DNA of 64,000 bases from Pirellulaceae bacterium (GTDB lineage: Bacteria; Planctomycetota; Planctomycetia; Pirellulales; Pirellulaceae), in the NCBI GenBank assembly GCA_019636385.1, contig JAHBXT010000008.1:1-64000 (forward strand), in the 5' to 3' direction. This document shows, piece after piece, positions 19,235 through 28,928 of the stretch. Position 1 is the stretch's first letter. The number at the start of each line of letters is the position of its first letter. Both the position numbers and the translations under genes were made by a program. Under the pieces are notes generated by a model, which had not been told where the DNA came from, did no database searches, and saw only the letters and a program-made list of their open reading frames with translations.

Positions 19235-19756
19235 ATGACAAATCAGGGCAGTGTTTCATCGGCGGCAGAGCAGTTGACGCACCTGGACTCCAGCGGACAG
19301 GCGCGGATGGTCAATGTGGCTGATAAACCCGTTAGTCTGCGCACGGCCACGGCCAGCGCCCTATGCTCGATGAATGCAGCTACCGCCCAAGCGATTCGCG
19401 ACAACCAGGTTGCCAAGGGGGATGTGTTAAGCGTTGCCAAACTGGCAGCTATTTCTGCTTGCAAGCGCACGTCAGAACTGATCCCCCTATGCCACAACGT
19501 GGGGTTGGACGGAGTCAACGTGGAATTTCAGTGGCTAAGCCCGTGCCAGCTACAAATCACTGTGCAGAGCCAAGCAACTGCGCGAACTGGAGTCGAAATG
19601 GAGGCCATGGTAGGCGCATCGGTGGCAGCCTTGACGGTGTACGACATGTGCAAGTCCAGCGATCGCAGCCTCAGCATTTCGCAAGTGCTACTGCTCAGTA
19701 AGAGCGGTGGCCTGCGGGGTGACTATCGGCGCCCACCCAATGCAGACTCCACCTGA
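19235..19756 (+). CDS. moaC: Cyclic pyranopterin monophosphate synthase MoaC
   Basis: A 173-residue enzyme of molybdenum cofactor synthesis that works with MoaA to turn GTP into cyclic pyranopterin monophosphate. Family motifs are complete: MVNVADKPVSLRTA, KGDVLSVAKLAAISACKRTS, LIPLCHNVGLDGV, GVEMEAMVGASVAALTVYDMCKS and the C-terminal SKSGGLRGDYRR. No other moa gene lies nearby. The length is slightly above the usual 160 because of a short Ser/Gln-rich N-terminus. It is followed after 55 bases by the polyprenyl synthase gene on the same strand. Confidence 0.93.
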   Translation: MTNQGSVSSAAEQLTHLDSSGQARMVNVADKPVSLRTATASALCSMNAATAQAIRDNQVAKGDVLSVAKLAAISACKRTSELIPLCHNVGLDGVNVEFQWLSPCQLQITVQSQATARTGVEMEAMVGASVAALTVYDMCKSSDRSLSISQVLLLSKSGGLRGDYRRPPNADST

Positions 19757-19811
19757 GTATCCAGGCTGGCTATAGGACACCAGATTGATTTAGTTTTTTG
19801 ACCCCGAAAGC

Positions 19812-20918
19812 ATGATGAAACAACCTGTGGAACTGGATGACTCTCGCATCAGAAGCTCCGACCAGCAAAGCCACCATGCCACGGCCTTGCCGCAGGATGC
19901 CGAACAGCTAGCTGCCGATACAGCGGGATTGAAGCGGTTGGTAAAACACTGTCTGGGTGGCCAGTTGGATCAGGTCGAATTGGCTCTGGCCGCAACTCTC
20001 GAGAGTCGTCACCAGGCGGTGGCTAACTTAGCGCGGCAAGCATCGGCCATGGGCGGCAAGCGGCTACGTCCGATGCTGGTGCTGTTGTCGGCACAGGCCG
20101 CGACGCCACCAGACTCCAACCGACCCTCAGCCCGCGATCAACAAGACTTGACTCGTATCGCCGTAGCTGTCGAGCTTGTCCATGCAGCTAGTCTAATTCA
20201 CGATGACGTTATGGATCATGCCGAAAGTCGGCGTCATCTGCCGACAATCTACAAATTAGAAGGCAATTCGGCAGCCATACTGGTGGGCGATTTTCTGTTT
20301 ACCAAAGCCTACGCTTCCGCCGCCGGTTGTCGTTCAACACTGCCCGCGCGCCGGATCGCAGCCGCAGCCACGCAACTGTGCGAAGGCGAATTGCGACAAC
20401 AGATGTCAGCCGACAATTGGACACTGCCACTGAGTGACTACTACAGCCAACTCGTCCAAAAGACGGCCTCGTTGTGCGCCGCGAGCTGCCGTTTAGGAGC
20501 CTGGCAGGTGGGTGCACCGCTTCAGCAGCAGCGCGGGCTCGAGAGGTTCGGCAAGCATCTTGGTCTGGCTTTTCAGATTTATGACGACTGGCTGGACTAC
20601 TGGGGTACCAGCCAAGTTGGCAAGACACTGGGGACTGATCTGGCACAACATAAGCCTACTTTACCACTGCTGTACTTCTTGCGTGACAGTTCACCTGAAC
20701 AAGCAGGACGGCTGTTGCAGTTATTGACTTCAGGCTCGGTCGAACAGCGTCAGGATGCCTGCGAAATGATTCGACAGTCCAGTGCGGGAGAGCGGACGTT
20801 ACGCACGGCCCGTCGATGGATTGACAAGGCGTTAGCCGGTCTGCAAACCCTGTCTCAATCGCCAGCCAAATCAGCTTTAGAAGCCATCGCTCGGTTTAGC
20901 GTGCATCGTCAAGCTTGA
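19812..20918 (+). CDS. Polyprenyl diphosphate synthase
   Basis: A 368-residue trans-isoprenyl diphosphate synthase. The substrate-binding region GGKRLRPMLVLL is followed by the first Asp-rich motif HDDVMDHAESRR (DDxxD at 131-135) and the second, IYDDWLDYWG. It condenses isopentenyl diphosphate units, probably making the side chain of menaquinone; the chain length cannot be told. The N-terminal 40 residues are an unrelated polar extension. ATG codons at 19812 and 19815 are both possible starts. It runs straight into the Ser/Thr kinase gene with 50 bases between its stop and the preferred kinase start. Confidence 0.88.
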   Translation: MMKQPVELDDSRIRSSDQQSHHATALPQDAEQLAADTAGLKRLVKHCLGGQLDQVELALAATLESRHQAVANLARQASAMGGKRLRPMLVLLSAQAATPPDSNRPSARDQQDLTRIAVAVELVHAASLIHDDVMDHAESRRHLPTIYKLEGNSAAILVGDFLFTKAYASAAGCRSTLPARRIAAAATQLCEGELRQQMSADNWTLPLSDYYSQLVQKTASLCAASCRLGAWQVGAPLQQQRGLERFGKHLGLAFQIYDDWLDYWGTSQVGKTLGTDLAQHKPTLPLLYFLRDSSPEQAGRLLQLLTSGSVEQRQDACEMIRQSSAGERTLRTARRWIDKALAGLQTLSQSPAKSALEAIARFSVHRQA

Positions 20919-20968
20919 CTCCAATTCCTTGGCCACTTCGTCCGTCGGTCGCAGGTACCGCCGCGTCC

Positions 20969-22906
20969 ATGAGTCCCCCGCAATTTGAATACATTGGCCC
21001 GTACCAGGTCCAGCGACTGATCGGTCGCGGTGGCATGGGTGCCGTCTATCATGGCCTACATTCAAGAAGCGGTGAGCAAGTGGCCATCAAGGTGATTGCC
21101 TCGGGGATCGCCAATCAACCCAGATTTCGACGACGATTTGCGGCTGAGATCGACGCGCTCAAACGACTGCGACATCCCAATATCGTCAGCCTGATTGGCT
21201 ATGGCGAGGAGCAGGGTCTACTTTTCTACGTCATGGAATTCGTTTCTGGTAAGTCGCTGTACGAACTGATGCGAGATCGTGGGAGGTTATCGTGGCAAGA
21301 GGTGCTCAACATCGGCATCCAGACCAGCGCCGCGCTGAAACACGCGCATAACCTAGGCATCATCCACCGCGACCTTAAGCCTGCCAACTTGATGCTCGAC
21401 TCGAAGAGTCAAGTCAAGCTAACAGACTTTGGAATTGCCAAGCTATTTGGGTCAACTGACGAAACGGCCTACGGCACCGTGTTGGGCACAGCCGATTACA
21501 TGCCGCCGGAACAGGCCGAAGGCAAAGTGGTCACCAACCGCAGCGATTTGTATAGTCTGGGCTGCCTGCTGTTTGCGCTGCTAACCGGTAAACCACCCTT
21601 TACTGGCAAGAGCGTCCCCGAAGTCCTCTATGCGGTGCGCTACAGTTCGGTCCCCAACCTGGCAGCGCAGGCTGGCGATGCACCTGGGGAACTGATTGAA
21701 CTGATTCATCAACTGCTGGCCAAGGACCCGCAGCAACGCCCACCCACCGCACTGGTCGTCGGTAATCGACTGAAGTCAATTCAACAAGCAATTGGCGGCA
21801 GCTCTGTGCTAACGGCTGGCAATCCCTCGTCTCTGTCGCCGGCAGGGCCTCCCACCGGCACCACGGTGGTTGGCAAACAACTAACGTCGCTGGACATGGA
21901 GGACCACCACCTGGAAGCAAACACTCAGTGGCCGGATGCATCCGATAGCGGGCCGAGCGGAGAGCACTCCCACTTTGGGACCCACGAGCACCGAACACTG
22001 GCGGCATCTGAAGTTTCACCCAATCCATCCGTATCCTCGGATAACACGGGCAGTATTGAGCGATCGTCTCCTACCATTGCACCGTCTGCCAATTCTGAAA
22101 CCAGTCTGCAGCTGACGGGTGTGTCTAACCTGTCGGAGGCCGGCCGCAGACATGAAAACCACTACACGCCCATCACTACCGAGGATACCGCTCGCTATAC
22201 AACGCTCGGTGGATCATCCGGCCACCAGCCGCGATGGGATTGGTCCCATTTTGCATCGTTGACCGGCATCGTAGTCACGCTTGTGGCCAGTCTGGCGTTT
22301 GGTTGGTGGATGTTGCAGCCTCCATCGGCCGATCAACTCTATCGAAAAATCATGCAAGTTACCCAAGCCAGTGGCGAGGATCAGTCTCGCTCAGCCAAGG
22401 ATTGGATGCGGCAATTTCTACAGTTGTACCCTAACGACGAACGCGCCATTGAAATACAGGCTTTGGTGGACGAGTCCGAACTAGTGCGCACTGTACGCAT
22501 CCTACAGCGCAGAGCCAGCCGATCCGATGCTCAGCAAAGGCTAACCCATATCGAGCAAGGATTCTTGGACTGTATCCAGATTCGCAGCCAGGACTTCCAG
22601 CTTGGCCAAGAAAAACTGGCAGCATTCGTCGGACTATTTTCTTCTGAAGAACTCACTCCGACTGAGCGGCGATTGATTGAATTGGCCAAACATGCTGCCC
22701 GTGCGAAGGCTCCACAACCAGCCGATCAAGACCTGGCTGCTCAGGACTATCTCGAGCAACTGCTTCTCAACGTGGACCAATCCATGTCGCCACAGCAGCG
22801 CAGCAACCACTATCGACAATTGCTGCTGTTGTATGAAGGCAAGCCTTGGGCCGCCGGGCAGGTCGCCAGAATCAAGGAACTATTAGCCGCCGAATCCTCG
22901 GAATAA
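20969..22906 (+). CDS. Membrane Ser/Thr protein kinase (PknB-like)
   Basis: A 645-residue Hanks-type kinase. The catalytic domain (about 8-270) has the glycine loop IGRGGMGAVYHG, the Lys in VAIKVI, HRDLKPANLML, the DFG in LTDFGIAKLF, and a PPEQ version of the APE motif. A Ser/Pro-rich linker follows. One membrane helix around residues 425-447 (LTGIVVTLVASLAFGWWML) leaves about 195 residues outside, rich in Gln and Ala and mostly helical. No PASTA or other known sensor is recognised. The ATG at 20969 is preferred to the TTG at 20915 that overlaps the previous stop. Planctomycetes carry many such kinases. Confidence 0.88.
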   Translation: MSPPQFEYIGPYQVQRLIGRGGMGAVYHGLHSRSGEQVAIKVIASGIANQPRFRRRFAAEIDALKRLRHPNIVSLIGYGEEQGLLFYVMEFVSGKSLYELMRDRGRLSWQEVLNIGIQTSAALKHAHNLGIIHRDLKPANLMLDSKSQVKLTDFGIAKLFGSTDETAYGTVLGTADYMPPEQAEGKVVTNRSDLYSLGCLLFALLTGKPPFTGKSVPEVLYAVRYSSVPNLAAQAGDAPGELIELIHQLLAKDPQQRPPTALVVGNRLKSIQQAIGGSSVLTAGNPSSLSPAGPPTGTTVVGKQLTSLDMEDHHLEANTQWPDASDSGPSGEHSHFGTHEHRTLAASEVSPNPSVSSDNTGSIERSSPTIAPSANSETSLQLTGVSNLSEAGRRHENHYTPITTEDTARYTTLGGSSGHQPRWDWSHFASLTGIVVTLVASLAFGWWMLQPPSADQLYRKIMQVTQASGEDQSRSAKDWMRQFLQLYPNDERAIEIQALVDESELVRTVRILQRRASRSDAQQRLTHIEQGFLDCIQIRSQDFQLGQEKLAAFVGLFSSEELTPTERRLIELAKHAARAKAPQPADQDLAAQDYLEQLLLNVDQSMSPQQRSNHYRQLLLLYEGKPWAAGQVARIKELLAAESSE

Positions 22907-22915
22907 CGTACGCAC

Positions 22916-23386
22916 TCACAGCGAGGGATCACTTGAATGCAACCGCAGAGGCGCCAACTCAGCCACAAAATCTTCGACGTCTTTGAATTCGCGGTACACG
23001 CTGGCAAATCGCACGTATGCCACTTGGTCTAGCTCGGCCAAACGCTGCATAACCAAATGCCCGATGGCGCTGCTGTGCACATCGGACTCCAGATCGCTCT
23101 GCAGGTCTGCCTCGACTTGCGACGCTAACATTCGAATCTGTTGACCGCTAATCGGTCGTTTCCAGCAAGCCCGCTCGACGCCACGCTCGATCTTCTCACG
23201 CATGAATGGTTCGCGAGCCCCATCCTTCTTCATCACCCGAAACGCTTGCTGCTCAACTCGCTCGTAGGTGGTAAACCGATGGCGACATTGATTGCAAAAA
23301 CGGCGGCGGCGAATCGAACGACCATCATCGCTGGCCCGCGAGTCAATAACTCGATCATTGTCGGAACTACAATTCGGACAGATCAT
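22916..23386 (-). CDS. nrdR: Transcriptional repressor NrdR
   Basis: A 156-residue regulator of ribonucleotide reductase genes. An N-terminal zinc ribbon has MICPNCSSDN (Cys 3 and 6) and RRFCNQCRHRFTTYE (Cys 31 and 34). The ATP-cone follows (VMKKDGAREPF, IERGVERAC). The family binds dNTP/ATP and represses nrd operons. The start at MICPNC (23386) is the family start; upstream in-frame codons would add 24 unrelated residues. No nrd gene is in the window. It converges with the kinase gene, whose stop is nine bases away, so the two ends face each other tightly. Confidence 0.93.
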   Translation of the reverse strand: MICPNCSSDNDRVIDSRASDDGRSIRRRRFCNQCRHRFTTYERVEQQAFRVMKKDGAREPFMREKIERGVERACWKRPISGQQIRMLASQVEADLQSDLESDVHSSAIGHLVMQRLAELDQVAYVRFASVYREFKDVEDFVAELAPLRLHSSDPSL

Positions 23387-23549
23387 GCGTCGCTCCCAGT
23401 TGCACCCTTTTTCCGCTGCAGCGACTTGTAAAATGACCGCCGCGCGAATCTTGGCCAATTAGTGTACGCTGTATCTTTGTTGAGCGGAATTAGACTTCAG
23501 TCCGCATGGCGTAGAGTCGGCGAGATACATGGAGATTCGTCGCGTCAGG

Positions 23550-24584
23550 CTAGTGTTCGATTTGTTGCGGTCTATGGCCATCCTCGGCTTCTACGACTTC
23601 TACTGTCGAACGACCCGTCATTGATGTCGTCGCCCCGCTCTCATTGTAATCCCAATCCCAGTGAGAGAGTCCAGACGGCCGCTTCCAACCCGACAGATAC
23701 CAACTCGAATCGGCCAACTCTGCTTCTGGCAATTGCAACAATTGGCGAGCCTTGGATCGCCCGAGAGCGTGACCGGCGATCAGACTGCCATAGTACAATA
23801 GGCCACCATAAGATGGAGCGAAAGTACCAGCAGCGTTGCCAACATAGGTACCATACGCCGGATAGAGTATTCTGGCGGCGGCGGCCTGGTCCGCCGTTGT
23901 TCCGTGGGCTTCCAAATAGGCCAGTACATCACTGCTGGCGATCGACTCGTGATACAGCGGGACCACTGGCAGAGCATACGCAAATGCATAAGTACCCTTC
24001 CAGCGGCGACGAGCGAAATCCTTGGCATGACCACCTTCGTGCAGGGCGATGGCGGGGATATCCGAGTAGAGATGGATCGTGTCGGTATACGGATTGTAGT
24101 GATCACCGCCAAAGATTCGTCCAGGCAGCAGAGTCTCACCCAGCACGCTGACGGTACCGAACGTCAATCGCCACAGAACACCTGTCGAGTCATTGCGGAT
24201 CAACCGTTCCCAATCCTCCAACGGTCGATACTGATTCAAACGAACTCGAACTGTCGATAAATCATTGACTGCGATGTATTGTGCGATGCTCTGCTCAGTC
24301 TCCGCACCGATCGAATGGTTATCGACGCGCCGATCCCACAATAAAATCTTGCCGGGAATGCCCACCAGCCATCCGACACCGTCTATAATTGGTCGCCGCT
24401 GACCACGTTGGATTTGAGGTTGGTCGCTGACCATCCGTGGCGACTGATAGACGCGAGTCGCCCTGATCGGTCGCGGGGTAATCGGCGTGCAGCCTAGGCC
24501 AGAGACAGTCAAAAACAGTGCTGCCGCCCAAGCCGCTGCCGCCTTGCGGTGACTGACCACTCTGGCGTTGACATCGTCGAACAT
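23550..24584 (-). CDS. Exported zincin-like protein with HEGGH motif
   Basis: A protein of about 344 residues whose N-terminal hydrophobic stretch AAAAWAAALFLTVSGLGC ends in a Cys at residue 32. This resembles a lipoprotein signal with a weak lipobox (GLGC). The segment AIALHEGGHAKDF (HEGGH at 182-186) is an HExxH zinc motif, and HESIASSDVLAYLEA near 212-225 offers a possible third ligand, E213, in an ExxxxD context like gluzincins. The rest has Tyr/Gly-rich segments without a recognised family. I predict an envelope metallopeptidase or its relative; no substrate can be proposed. An upstream in-frame start at 24680 is less likely because it puts 32 residues before the signal. Confidence 0.6.
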   Translation of the reverse strand: MFDDVNARVVSHRKAAAAWAAALFLTVSGLGCTPITPRPIRATRVYQSPRMVSDQPQIQRGQRRPIIDGVGWLVGIPGKILLWDRRVDNHSIGAETEQSIAQYIAVNDLSTVRVRLNQYRPLEDWERLIRNDSTGVLWRLTFGTVSVLGETLLPGRIFGGDHYNPYTDTIHLYSDIPAIALHEGGHAKDFARRRWKGTYAFAYALPVVPLYHESIASSDVLAYLEAHGTTADQAAAARILYPAYGTYVGNAAGTFAPSYGGLLYYGSLIAGHALGRSKARQLLQLPEAELADSSWYLSGWKRPSGLSHWDWDYNESGATTSMTGRSTVEVVEAEDGHRPQQIEH

Positions 24585-24906
24585 TTGCTGGCAATACCTG
24601 TCCCTAACTCCCACGAAACTCACTGCGCGACCAATCACCAACCTTGAATACAGGTTTTCGACGGGTGCGCACAACATCATCTGGAGAATTCAAGTCGCAA
24701 CTGGAGCCCCAAACTGAGATATTACAACCTTTGAGCCCAGCCAGTATCATGCTAGTATCAAAGGCACTTCTCGAGACGCGCAGCCCATTAGAAATCCCAC
24801 TAATCGCCATCGCCAGACGGTGGTTACCCGACTCGACCACTGTTTGGCCACGGTCCTTGCCAACAGGCCGTTGACCTGAGAATCCTGCTGCATTTGGAAT
24901 CAGTCC

Positions 24907-27096
24907 ATGGCTCAGAAAGTATCTGCGCGGCGAAACGCTCGGAATAGAGACTTGACGTTTGAACCGTTGGAGGACCGCCAACTATTGTCGGTGACGACCC
25001 GACCCGTTGTAGATATCAGCCCAGTGGGACAATTGATCGTTGAGCTAGTCAATCGAGGGCGCGCCAATCCGGCTGTGGAGGCGGCGCGCCACGGAATCGG
25101 ACTCAACTCGGGCATACCTGCTAACTCTATTTCGACAGCAGCCAAAGCTCCGCTGGCGCCCAACCAGATTCTTACGAACACGGCCAATGCCCATTCGTCT
25201 GACATGTTACAAAAACAGTATTTTGCCCACGACTCAAGAGATGGCAAAACGCCGGGACAACGCATGAGCAATGCCGGATATTCATTCACGCTGTGGGGTG
25301 AAAACCTTGCCTATGTCGGGCAAACGGGCAGCCCTGTGAATCCTGTGAATCAAGCTTTAGAGGTACACTCGCAGTTAATTAAAAGCACGTCTGGCCACCG
25401 ACAGACGATCTTTGACCCTAGGTTCCAAGAGATCGGTATCGGTGCGCCTCAGGGTACGTTTCGGGGCGCATCGGTACTGATGGTAACCCAAGATTTTGGC
25501 AGTCGAGTTGGCGACAAATTTCTAACCGGCGTGGCCTTTGTCGACAATTTGACCAGAGACAATTTCTACACGGTGCAATGGGTTGGCGGACAATACAAAC
25601 ACGAAGGCAAGGCGGGGGTCAAAATTCGTGCGGAAAACGTACTCAGTGGTGCGGCCTTTGAAACAACTACAGGTAGTTCTGGAGGATATGCGTTGCAGCT
25701 ACCCAATGGAACCTACGTGGTCACTGCCAGCGGTGGTGGCATCAATACCACTAAGGTGACCAATGTCACCCTGCAAGGCCAGAACGTTAAAATGGACTTC
25801 GGCAACCATTCCACGGGCACCATCAGCGGGCAAGTCTATAATGATACCAACGGAAATGGATCCGTCGATTCAGGTGAACAAGGACTTGCCAACTGGGCTG
25901 TCTACATTGATGTTAACAACAATGGTAAACGCGACCCTGGCGAGCCTGCATCCACCACGAACGCTGCCGGGAGTTACTCGTTTGGAAACCTCGCCGCAGG
26001 AGCCACCTATCGCATTGGGATTGATCTGCAGACCGGTTGGCGACAGACCTCTCAACCCGCAACACACTCCGTCGCCCTCACCGCCGGCCAGACCGCCAGC
26101 GACCGAAGATTTGGAGTTCAGCAGCCCCAGTTGAGCCTGCAACTCCCACAAATAACGATCAATGAAATCGGTGGTTCCATGACCGCCACAGTAAGTCGCA
26201 ATAGTCTTGCGACCACCAGTTTGGTAGTGAATCTGTCCAGCAGCAACAGACAAGAGGCCACCGTGCCGGCCTCGGTGACAATCCCGGCAAACGCAATTAG
26301 CACCACGTTCGTGATTGCCGCTGTCCACGACAACATTGCGGATGGGCCTAAAGTCGTAACGATTAACGCCACCGCAACCGGATACTTAAGTACCTCTAAA
26401 ACACTAACCGTTTTGGATAGCGATATATTGGCAACTGTCGAGGATACGGCGATCACCCGACGCGGAGCCGCTGTGAATATAGCTGTGCTTCAAAACGATT
26501 CTCATCCGTCGAGTTTGTTGGCCGACTTGATTGTAGAAATCACCAGTCCGCCTCAAAGCTCGATGGGCACAGCGCAAATTGTCAATAAGCACCTGATTCG
26601 GTTTACTCCTGCCAGCACGTTTGTGGGCATCGCCACCATGCGGTATGCCATTCGAGACTCGCGACTAGGGGTTTCGCAAACCGCTCTTGTCCGCGTTGGT
26701 GTTCCGGCTTCGGCGAAGCAGAACCCGTGGTCGCAGTGGGATGTCAACGGAGATGGTCGCATCACGGCCCAGGATGCTTTGTTGATTATCAATCGGCTTA
26801 ACGATCCCAGAGCCAGCCGCATCGTAGACGAAATCAGCAATCCGTTAGTGCAACCGTTTGTGGATGTTAATGGAGACGGACGCATAACAGCCCATGATGC
26901 ACTGCTGGTCATCAATCGGATGAACCTTCGCTCGCAAGGAGAGGGCGAAGGCGGCGCAGAACAGACAGCTCTGGTAAATCCGACGGCGATCAACCCGACC
27001 TTGGCTGATGCCACATTTCATCAGCTGTCAGATGGGCTATCATGGGAAGGGGTTTGGGACTGGCAGGACGAGCTTCGTCGCCGCCGTCGAGTCTGA
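24907..27096 (+). CDS. Secreted CAP-domain protein with dockerin
   Basis: A 729-residue multidomain protein. The N-terminus has LTFEPLEDRQLLS (about 16-28), the LEPR-XLL-type sorting motif seen on large planctomycete surface proteins. Residues about 40-195 are a CAP/SCP domain (HSSDMLQKQYFAHDSRDGKT, GENLAYVG). About 300-395 form an SdrD B-like repeat (VYNDTNGNGSVDSGEQGL). About 400-500 look like a Calx-beta-type beta domain and 505-595 a cadherin-like domain. Two dockerin repeats follow at 612 and 653, each DVNGDGRITAxDALLxINR. Dockerins bind cohesins or Ca2+, so this may be part of a surface complex. Its partner is not in the window. Confidence 0.85.
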   Translation: MAQKVSARRNARNRDLTFEPLEDRQLLSVTTRPVVDISPVGQLIVELVNRGRANPAVEAARHGIGLNSGIPANSISTAAKAPLAPNQILTNTANAHSSDMLQKQYFAHDSRDGKTPGQRMSNAGYSFTLWGENLAYVGQTGSPVNPVNQALEVHSQLIKSTSGHRQTIFDPRFQEIGIGAPQGTFRGASVLMVTQDFGSRVGDKFLTGVAFVDNLTRDNFYTVQWVGGQYKHEGKAGVKIRAENVLSGAAFETTTGSSGGYALQLPNGTYVVTASGGGINTTKVTNVTLQGQNVKMDFGNHSTGTISGQVYNDTNGNGSVDSGEQGLANWAVYIDVNNNGKRDPGEPASTTNAAGSYSFGNLAAGATYRIGIDLQTGWRQTSQPATHSVALTAGQTASDRRFGVQQPQLSLQLPQITINEIGGSMTATVSRNSLATTSLVVNLSSSNRQEATVPASVTIPANAISTTFVIAAVHDNIADGPKVVTINATATGYLSTSKTLTVLDSDILATVEDTAITRRGAAVNIAVLQNDSHPSSLLADLIVEITSPPQSSMGTAQIVNKHLIRFTPASTFVGIATMRYAIRDSRLGVSQTALVRVGVPASAKQNPWSQWDVNGDGRITAQDALLIINRLNDPRASRIVDEISNPLVQPFVDVNGDGRITAHDALLVINRMNLRSQGEGEGGAEQTALVNPTAINPTLADATFHQLSDGLSWEGVWDWQDELRRRRRV

Positions 27097-27179
27097 TTGC
27101 CAACCGAAAAATGCAGCGGATGGCTGCAAGTGCACCCGCAACTCGCCTTAGAACACTAACCTAGATCGGCAGGACATTG

Positions 27180-27740
27180 ATGCAGGACAAAACTCCAATA
27201 CAGCAGTATCAAGAAAAGGTAGCCGAGAAACTCAGCGACGGTGATAAGTCAGTAATCCCCGAGCGCAGCTTGTGGCAGGGGAGGTATTCTCCCAAGGCAA
27301 TGTACGGCACATGGTGCCTGTTGATACTGGTCAGTGTACTGGCGCTGGTGGCAGTGTTATCGTTTGCCTCTGGCAGCCAGCCAACTGTATGGTATGCGGT
27401 GGGTGGCTTGATCTTGCTGTTGTGGGGATCGGTGCTGGTGACCTATATGTATCGTCGCCTGGGGGTCCAATATGAGTTGACGACGCAGCGGCTCATTCAC
27501 CGAGAAGGGGTTTTCATGCAGCGTACCGATCGTCTCGAAGTGATCGACATTGAGGATGTCAGCTACACACAAACCATCATCGAACGCCTGCTGGGTGTGG
27601 GTACGATTCGCTTGAGCGGTCGCGATCAAAGTCATCCACAACTGGCGTTGCGCGGTATCGACAAAGTTCCTGAGGTGGCCAGCCTGATAGACGACATTCG
27701 CCGTGAAGAACGCCGCAAACGCAGTCTGCATACGCGGTAG
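27180..27740 (+). CDS. PH-domain (bPH2/YdbS-like) membrane protein
   Basis: A 186-residue protein with two membrane helices (about 41-62 and 70-92) followed by a bacterial PH domain beginning RLGVQYELTTQRLIHREGVFMQRTDRLEVIDIEDV, typical of the YdbS/bPH2 family. The function of these proteins is unknown, although they are often tied to envelope stress. The ATG at 27180 sits directly behind a TTG in the same frame. It is separate from the CAP protein by 83 bases and could be read through from it. Confidence 0.8.
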   Translation: MQDKTPIQQYQEKVAEKLSDGDKSVIPERSLWQGRYSPKAMYGTWCLLILVSVLALVAVLSFASGSQPTVWYAVGGLILLLWGSVLVTYMYRRLGVQYELTTQRLIHREGVFMQRTDRLEVIDIEDVSYTQTIIERLLGVGTIRLSGRDQSHPQLALRGIDKVPEVASLIDDIRREERRKRSLHTR

Positions 27741-27890
27741 CCATACTCCCCCCGGCCGTATCGCCCGTGGCACACGAGTACCGAAAGCTTCTGAGTGGAG
27801 TATGTAGCGGCTCTGGGTGGTGCTGCTAGTTCGGATGGCGACTTCCGCGTTCTGGCCAATGCTGCCATGCTGGGCAAAGGCACCCTCTGG

Positions 27891-28697
27891 CTAACGCAGG
27901 ACGCGGCGCATGGCTGGATTGAGCCGCTGAGCAGAGGCCGGAGGTAGGTCCGGTGCCGGAGTGGGTACCACCTTCAGGGTTTCAGTTGGTGGTGGCGGCG
28001 TCGGCACGATGTGACTCGGAGCCACCGAGGTTTCGTACCCAAACGAATCCGACGACTCGTAATCACCGCCGGAATTGCAACCGCAGCGCTTGCCGGCCGC
28101 CCACTGCCCCAGTGCGTAACCATCGTTGATAATCGGCTGACCGTGGACTACGCCATGTGAATCACAGTCACAGTTCTCACAGCCACCATGGTACTGTCGC
28201 CCCCACAGTTGACTCAGTAGTCCACGCAGTGGTACACGTCCACCGGCAGCACAGAGTCCGGCCCCGCAGCAGCCATCATCACAGCCAGCAGAACCACTAT
28301 CACAGCACTGTCCGCAGTCATCACAGCTAGTGGCGAATCTTCCACCCACTGCCCGCGCGCAGCCGCTCCGATCAGGATAGCCGCAGCAATCGGCTGTTGG
28401 AGGCTCGTTGAGCCATTCGTCGACGTACAGATCACCGCAGGTGCCGCCACCACATCCTACCATGCCGAAGAACCGGGCTAGCGGTCCGCGCCCCATGTAG
28501 AAATTCTCGCAGTCGTCTGCACATGGCCCAACACAAGCGCCAGCGCAGGGATCCCCGTCAGCGTTATCACATGCCGGGCGGCATCCAGACGCGATACCGC
28601 AGGATCCACATTGGCCTGTTTGCCAGCAAATGCAGCCAGGCGAAACGATCAGCATGGCTGCCAATATCACAGCAGAGACGGCAAGACGATACATCAA
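27891..28697 (-). CDS. Cysteine-rich lipoprotein
   Basis: The 268-residue sequence starts with a signal MMYRLAVSAVILAAMLIVSPGC, a likely lipobox with Cys at residue 22. It then has dozens of Cys residues in a Gly/Asp-rich background (for example GQCCDSGSAGCDDGCCGAG), and the last 70 residues are Pro/Thr-rich (PTPPPPTETLKVVPTPAP). Many Cys pairs could bind metal or be oxidised in the periplasm. Similar Cys-rich lipoproteins are common in planctomycetes but have no defined role. The neighbouring genes give no clue. Confidence 0.6.
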   Translation of the reverse strand: MMYRLAVSAVILAAMLIVSPGCICWQTGQCGSCGIASGCRPACDNADGDPCAGACVGPCADDCENFYMGRGPLARFFGMVGCGGGTCGDLYVDEWLNEPPTADCCGYPDRSGCARAVGGRFATSCDDCGQCCDSGSAGCDDGCCGAGLCAAGGRVPLRGLLSQLWGRQYHGGCENCDCDSHGVVHGQPIINDGYALGQWAAGKRCGCNSGGDYESSDSFGYETSVAPSHIVPTPPPPTETLKVVPTPAPDLPPASAQRLNPAMRRVLR

Positions 28698-28928
28698 GGT
28701 TTTCCTTTCGTGCTAGCAAGAGCACACGGTGTTTGCAACTTTACTATCGGCCGACAAAGTTGGCGCAATCAGAAAATCTTGCCATTCGGACTTTCCAGCA
28801 CGAGATTGTGGGCTGGCGAGTATGATAGCAATGCAGCTTTGGCGAATGTTCTCGGGAGCATCTGCCCACAGGCTGGCTACCGTTCGGTTTGAGTTCGCCA
28901 CCTGCCTTATCAAAGGGAAATTGATTTC

